Source: Schistocephalus solidus (taxonomy: Eukaryota > Platyhelminthes > Cestoda > Diphyllobothriidea > Diphyllobothriidae). From it: DNA of 64,000 nucleotides. The notes below the pieces were generated by a model, which saw nothing but the letters and a program-made list of their open reading frames with translations, was not told the origin of the DNA and did no database searches. Position numbers and translations under genes: made by a program. Below, piece after piece: positions 58,216-64,000 of this stretch (the first letter of the stretch is position 1; every line of letters begins with the position of its first letter). Location: positions 89,408 through 153,407 of the forward strand of contig WEDG01000470.1 of assembly GCA_017591395.1 (NCBI GenBank), written 5' to 3'.

Positions 58216-61200
58216 CCCTGAACTAATCTCTTTCCCTATCTCAAGCCAAAAGCTAATAATAGAGGAACACATAAGGGATATGTTACGGTATTTGCGTTAA
58301 AGGGAACGAGGTTAAATAAAACCCACCTAGACACTCAGATCGTTAACCTGCTCTTGTTCAAAAACTCGCGGTCACAATTTGAAAAGTAATGGGTTGAAGA
58401 ACTGTACAAGTTTGCGGTAATGGTAAAGTGGGTTCATGTGACTCTAAAACCGTATTAGGGTACGGCAATACAGTTTGCGGTGCTCTTCGCATTAACTCTG
58501 GCTCAAGAGTCGTGTACACGTTCATCATGCCGTCAAATAGCACTTCGTAGATCGCAGCTGAAGGTAGTACATAAACAAAGCTAGGCATCTCCTCAAAAAG
58601 GCGGCCTCAGACACATCGTGATTGTCACTACCACGCATATGTTAACAGATTCAAAACCTACCCAAAATACTCGCTGCGCTGGTTCACCATGTCCGACATT
58701 GAATCTATCGTCTCCACATTTTTGCCTGTGATCGCCGAATAGGCAGCTCATTTTCAAAATCTAGTGCAGCGTACTCTCAGCTCCTTCTTTAGAAGTGCTT
58801 GCTAGATTACTAGCTGTTTTACTCTGGCCTCTTTTTGTGGTCACCTTCACGCAAAACGTGGGTTCCACAACATAGGTCATTTAAGATTGAATGGTTATGC
58901 AAGCCAATAACTCATACCTCTTTATTAACCAGTCGTAAGATTTAACGAGAGCTGTAATACTTCGGCAACATCTGTTGTGAGTTCGCATTTTTACTATGTA
59001 AACCAGGGCGTAAACCCTAGTTCAGACCACAGTTGATTCACGAAAGACGACCGAAAGTCCACCACTATGTAAAGTAGTGCAGCAAAGCACCTGGACTCTC
59101 GTGAAATGCGGTCGTTAGTGCAGGCTCCTGAGAGCGGTCCACATTCGGCTACCTAGAAAAGTCAGGCTCTTTCGGCAAAATGCGTCTGGATCGTTAGCGA
59201 CTTTGTAACTGCATTGTGGGCGTTTTTCGCTCCTAGCGCCTGCAGCCTAGTTTTGATTGAGAAGTATGGCACGATTTGGTGCTGAGGGTGAATACATCTG
59301 GAAGTGAAGATAACTCGATGTCACCTAGGTTATCTTAAAAATGAATGGTCATAACTACCAAAACAGCTCTAAGCCCAGCTGGATTCCGGCAAACTTTTAC
59401 CTGCGTTCACACCCTGGCTTTTGCTGTGCGGAGGTGAAGGAAGGGCCGAGATGCATGCACGCGTTCCGGCCTTTGAATGCAGGTAAGTTACCACCAACAA
59501 CATGCAGACAAATATCTGGCCGGATTCGTCCTAAGTTTTCCTGGATCTATTTCTTTACGATCTGCATGGAGCTTTCGTACAAACGCAAGTGATTGATACT
59601 GATCGCCAATCCAAGCAAATCCAGCCCTTCTTTCGCGCAAATGACGCATGACGCCAACACCACGTTGCTGCGCTGAATAGATGGTTCTTGACTCCTAACC
59701 CTCTTGCTAGTAGCGAAAAGGCGTGGGTTCCTAAACTGCTTCCTATGTTTCTGGACCGTCTGCAGCGCTCTGACGTGAGCGCTCAGCTGACCAGAACCTT
59801 TCGCTACGATATCTTTAAACTATTAAGCACTGCAGATTTTCAGTAAAATAGATCATGAAGCGTAATCTTTTCAAATCAGCTACTAGTGCGGCGTTAACGT
59901 AAAAAGCGAAATATGCTACATTATTCCAAACCGACGTTCTTATTTTGTAAAGTGGCTTTGACGCATAAGCTAGGATACTTTTGGTGCAATGCCTTCGAAA
60001 CAGCCTTTGGCACCCATTTGTAACAGCCGCACCGGTATTGAAACAAACCCGCAGTCTGCTAACAGTCTCTTGATGACGGCACGTTGTGCCGTTATTGGAT
60101 TTCGATTGCCAAGAAAGTCTGCAAAGTTGAAACAGGTTCCAGCCAGATAATTGTGTCCATTTCACCCGCGCGCGGCTTTCGCTTTAAATTTTAGCTCATT
60201 TCTCTTTACGTAGTCTTTACTTTGATGTCCGCCAGCACATTCTGTAAGTGAATAGATTGGCGGCGTAAAAGCTTCGTCAACTGCTTGCTTCTAATAATCT
60301 TTGAACGCATGGAGATTTTGCGGATTGTCCTATTAATGACCGGGATTGCGGGCAGGGCGGATGCGGGCTGGAAAACATCTGGCGACCTGGGGAGACCTTA
60401 GTGCCCGAGCTGGGATGTGCTGACACCCTCGAGTTTCGGCAAAACAGCGAGGGAGGCGGAAATCGACCTTCATTCCTGAATCACTTGCAGGCATTGAGCT
60501 CCTGTACTGCGGAGCTTACCGGACCGCGCGAGCCCGTGTCTCGCTCCATGTCCATCAATCTGATTGGTTGGCGTGAAAACTCAAAGGGATCGGTTCAACC
60601 CAATCAGCTGACGAACCAGTGTAAACGGCATGTTTGGCAATCGGGCGATCAGTTGTGCGCACATTTAGGATAACAGATGATCCCGCCCGAGATAATCCAG
60701 AAGGCACTCACGACGACGATCCTGGCTAATCGGTCCGGAGCGCAACTCCACTTACTGGTGAAATGCTGAAAAATAAACAACTAACGAGCGAGCAAAACCA
60801 ACAAGTTATCTCCAGGAAAGTAAAGCTTACTTTGGCCAGGATTTTTCCATGGGCTGCGAGAGGAAAATGTGTACATTGCGTATACATAAACATATCGTGA
60901 GCAGTTGTCGTATTCAGTAAAATTTCTAAACGCTGTCCTTTTAGTTTATTGCGTATTATATCTTATATTCAGAAATTGAGTAGCCTAAATACGCAAATTT
61001 AATTTCAAATTAGTTTAGGCTATCCAATGCGTAATAGATGAGACTGGCAAAACGAAAAGATTTAATAAACTACTTAAGGGTCGAGGATCTACGGCAAGTG
61101 TTCGCCAACTGTCAACAGCTTGGGATTCATGAAATCCAGAAGTACATCGGTGAGGATAGAGCCTAAGTATGGGTTCATAAACCAAGGCGAATTCCTCTTC

Positions 61201-62350
61201 AAAAAGTTTACTCGTCCCAGTTACTTTGATGGCCCCTTATCAGATCCCGTAAAAAATAAGTAAAGAGACTCGTGTGTCATTAAATGGCAGCCTGGAGACA
61301 TATGCTCTAAATTTGTCCAAGAATTTAGACGAACAGTCTGCGATGTCTGGGTCAACAGGCTGAAAGCGCGCCATTTTGTCTATTTTACTACTGATGACTT
61401 AATGACTTTTCAAGATCACAACTGCTCACGTACACTGGAGTCGGTACAACTCTCATGCGCCACGTAGAGACCTGGCGACCTGCTATCGCAGGAAAGATCG
61501 ATGTCGTTTTATCTGTGACGACCGTGAAAACCGGAGAATTATTCTGGTTGCAGATCAAAAGACATATCAACAGCAAAGAAGAGGAGAATAACTTTCACCT
61601 TTGCTGCAGGGCAACCGGCCAAATATTCGAGTTTGACAAGGACAGAAGCCACCCAGTGAGTTGTCTCGCCATTGCAGAGCGCACGATTAGGCTGTGCCAT
61701 TGATGAATTGGCTACTTCGAACCAGCAAAATCAATATGCGCCAGAATCGGCTTTGAATACTACCAGCCCATGATATGTGCGGTGAGGTCAAGCGACCTAA
61801 GCAGGCTCAAAGCCCTTCTTCGCGATTTCTATGGCGCACACACGAACGTGAGATCCGACTTTTCCTGAAACCTGGCTGAAAACTGAGTTAAAAGTTTGAC
61901 ACGCCTATATGACCCGTTTAACTTGGTGAGTCACGGCACTGAAGCCATCGTTCTGCCTTCTTCCACCAGAAACTGCGATTGTGAGAGGGTGAGGAGGTTT
62001 CGGAACGGCTCCCTTTACTATAAACCACTAGCGCCCAGCCTACCATTGATGTAACCCATCCCGACACCAAGCTGACGCCATTTCCGCGAAGATCGGAATT
62101 CTACGCACCGCCATAAATATCCAGACGCTCGGGTGCGGTCGCTTTACTTCGTTAAGACCGGTACATCAGCCCCAGAGGCTTCATTTTTAAAAGCATGCGG
62201 CATCCTCTGGCACCGGGTACGCCTTACGCTTAATCCATCTTCAGTCCCGATGCTGCGGACGGGTTTGAGATCAGATAATATTCACTAGCAATCAATACTC
62301 ATTACCCATTGGAATGTTTGGATAACCAAATATCAAGCGTATTTGGAAGC
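58216..62350. other. No gene supported
   Basis: Unassigned DNA, GC-richer after 59,000. A putative first exon at 59,341-59,481 has an ATG and a consensus donor GTAAGT but no partner. Short inverted words TAGCCTAAA/TTTAGGCTA lie at 60,981-61,022. Open frames on both strands show no domain. Confidence 0.35.
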
Positions 62351-64000
62351 CTGAAAACAATGAACCCAGAGGACTTTAAGCCTTCAGTTGCTTGTCTTAT
62401 CATCTGATTTCCAGTATCCCATAAGCATACGTGCAAAGTGTGCAAACCTATATGATGAAGTTTTCGAACAGATTAAAATTGTCAAAGAGCAAACGGACAA
62501 CTATAAGCAAAACCAACATTCCCATCAAAGCCGATCCAGAATACGAGCTGGCGAGCATGCGCTCGTCGGGCCGCAGAACATTATGGAACGGAGTGCTACG
62601 CTTTCATACCCATGATCAATAACGTTCGCCCGTCGTGAACCAGCGAAGAGAAGTTTCGTTAGCGTGAGTTAGCAGTGCGACTACCGTCTTTTTCGGCCGC
62701 TTAATAAAGTTAGTTTACATTCCAACACAGAAGTCTGGAGCTCGGAGGTGTTGCCGAGAATTTTGCCAGATCTCTTTGAGATGAACATCCTTAACGACGC
62801 AGAGGATGGCGTCCTCCTTCCGCATCATTGGCGACCGACGCCTGAAGGCGTTGAAACTGACATATTTCGCATTAAATGTACCATTCACCAATGCTTGATG
62901 GAGTTTGTATTCTGAAGATCCACGGCATCTTCCTTTCAACGACAGATTGCATTGGCGGCGGTTGCGAGGTACCGAACCACTCTGATGTTCAGTTAAAGAT
63001 AGGAGATAGCGAACCAGATCGAAGAATAAACGGTCACCGGCAGCGATATGGAATTACAGCGTCGACCAGCCATGCAAACATCATTTCGCAGCATGAAATG
63101 TTCCGTTTAGCGACCCTGGATTAACCAGCCTGGTCGATCGTTGTTATACCGGCACACAGACAAACGCATCGCGTTCAGTTTAATCATGATACTGATATCT
63201 CGGTATCTTTAATACGGCACAGCGCAAGTAATAATAACAGATTCGACAGTCCATTCCAGCCCGTTAAAATTCGACAGGCGGTTAGTTATGATAACACGCA
63301 GGCATGAAGCGACGATCGCTGTCATTCTCCACGCGAGGAAATACCCGGACGTCGACGTTAGGTTCACGCACCATTCACGCAACCGTTACAGAAATACAAA
63401 GATACCGTAATGAGCTGACGATCATTGTTTCAACGGCATGATTTACCATACAACCTGTTAAGACAGCATCAGCACATCGTGTTAATTTTGATCATCAACG
63501 AATGCACTACCGGAACTATTACGATGCACATAAACGCAGTTACCTTGGACAAGCAAAGCGCGATGGGCCATAGTCGATTACGCGCAACCAGCTGGGCGAT
63601 CGTGATCAATAAATCAGTTATGGTGGCTGAGAGCTGCGATTGCCGTTAGATGCACACAACATACGGGGCTCGTCTTAACGTCGAAGATCGGTCTGAAGGC
63701 GGACTTCGGTAGCTGTTTGCTTGGTTAAAGGTTAAGCAGTTGTTGATCGAAGAGCTCAGAAAGATAGTCCTGAAATAGCTGGCGCAGATGTAGCAGACAA
63801 AAGAACATGATCGAGTTATCATCACTGTAGAAACTGGCTCAAAAACCTCTCAGCGTGATGCAGGCAGCCTGAAATGCCCATCAGCCGTCACACTGATTTT
63901 GGCGAATTATTAATCAGTCCAGCTGACGGATTGTTGTTCACATTATATCCAGCACGTTGCAAAAATGAATATGCTGTTTATAGCTTTAAAATCACCTCCT
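62351..64000. other. CpG-rich end of window, possible old retroelement
   Basis: CG, CGAT and GATC words are clearly more frequent than in the gene-bearing part. A frame at 62,444-62,570 (N-L-Y-D-E-V-F-E-Q-I-K-I-V-K-E-Q) faintly resembles the segment after the integrase core of Gypsy-type elements, but no catalytic motif is visible. No gene is called. Confidence 0.3.

Noticed and set aside
59341..59481. Possible first coding exon with ATG and GTAAGT donor
   Set aside because: No downstream partner exon or recognisable protein sequence was found.
60068..60100. TGATGACGGCAC hairpin near 60,075, hammerhead-like stem II
   Set aside because: The hairpin is good, but the first core base is wrong and GAAA is missing.

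Overview
The window looks like nuclear DNA from a flatworm, most likely a diphyllobothriidean (pseudophyllidean) tapeworm. The reasons are split genes with GT..AG introns (one only 32 nt), long TA and ATG microsatellites, and decayed non-LTR retrotransposons whose translated fragments resemble, from memory, families common in Spirometra-type genomes. Nothing prokaryotic, viral or CRISPR-like was seen. All assignments come from reading the sequence; no database search was run.

Genes, all on the + strand. (1) 1,698 to about 22,350 holds the 3' part of a gene for a single-pass membrane protein: an EGF-like exon, three or four exons that together form one laminin-G/LNS domain, a stalk exon and a transmembrane exon. 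This order matches the C-terminal part of neurexin or Caspr proteins. The exon phases join without conflict from 1,698 to 20,887. (2) 24,406-37,295 holds a WD40-repeat protein of unidentified family, with six to seven exons, a 32-nt intron and a clear terminal exon. (3) About 52,550-55,010 holds the last three exons of an unidentified gene, followed by an AATAAA at 55,215. Its upstream exons were not securely found.

Repeats fill most of the rest. The intron at 3,781-10,067 holds a dense cluster at 4,027-5,292 and a LINE fragment at 8,730-9,500. Positions 40,430-43,780 hold an older endonuclease/reverse-transcriptase LINE with another repeat nested inside it. Positions 43,795-47,990 hold tRNA-derived SINEs, a tandem repeat and a 1.3-kb foldback. 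Positions 48,600-49,280 hold a second copy of the nested repeat. From 55,300 to the end no gene can be supported.

The most interesting signal is that at least four unrelated repeat families here can each fold a type I hammerhead self-cleaving ribozyme. They are: a 240-bp repeat (4,149-4,220, 4,927-4,998 and 5,175-5,246); a tRNA-derived SINE whose body is the ribozyme (4,335-4,379, 4,488-4,532 and four or more decayed copies, with one covarying stem I pair); a repeat at 45,518-45,576 with a complete two-part stem I; and both arms of the foldback at 45,697-47,040, which resemble Penelope-like terminal repeats. In three families stem III is very short and self-complementary, and most of these elements occur as head-to-head inverted pairs. 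This suggests a shared, ribozyme-based life cycle for the non-autonomous repeats of this genome.
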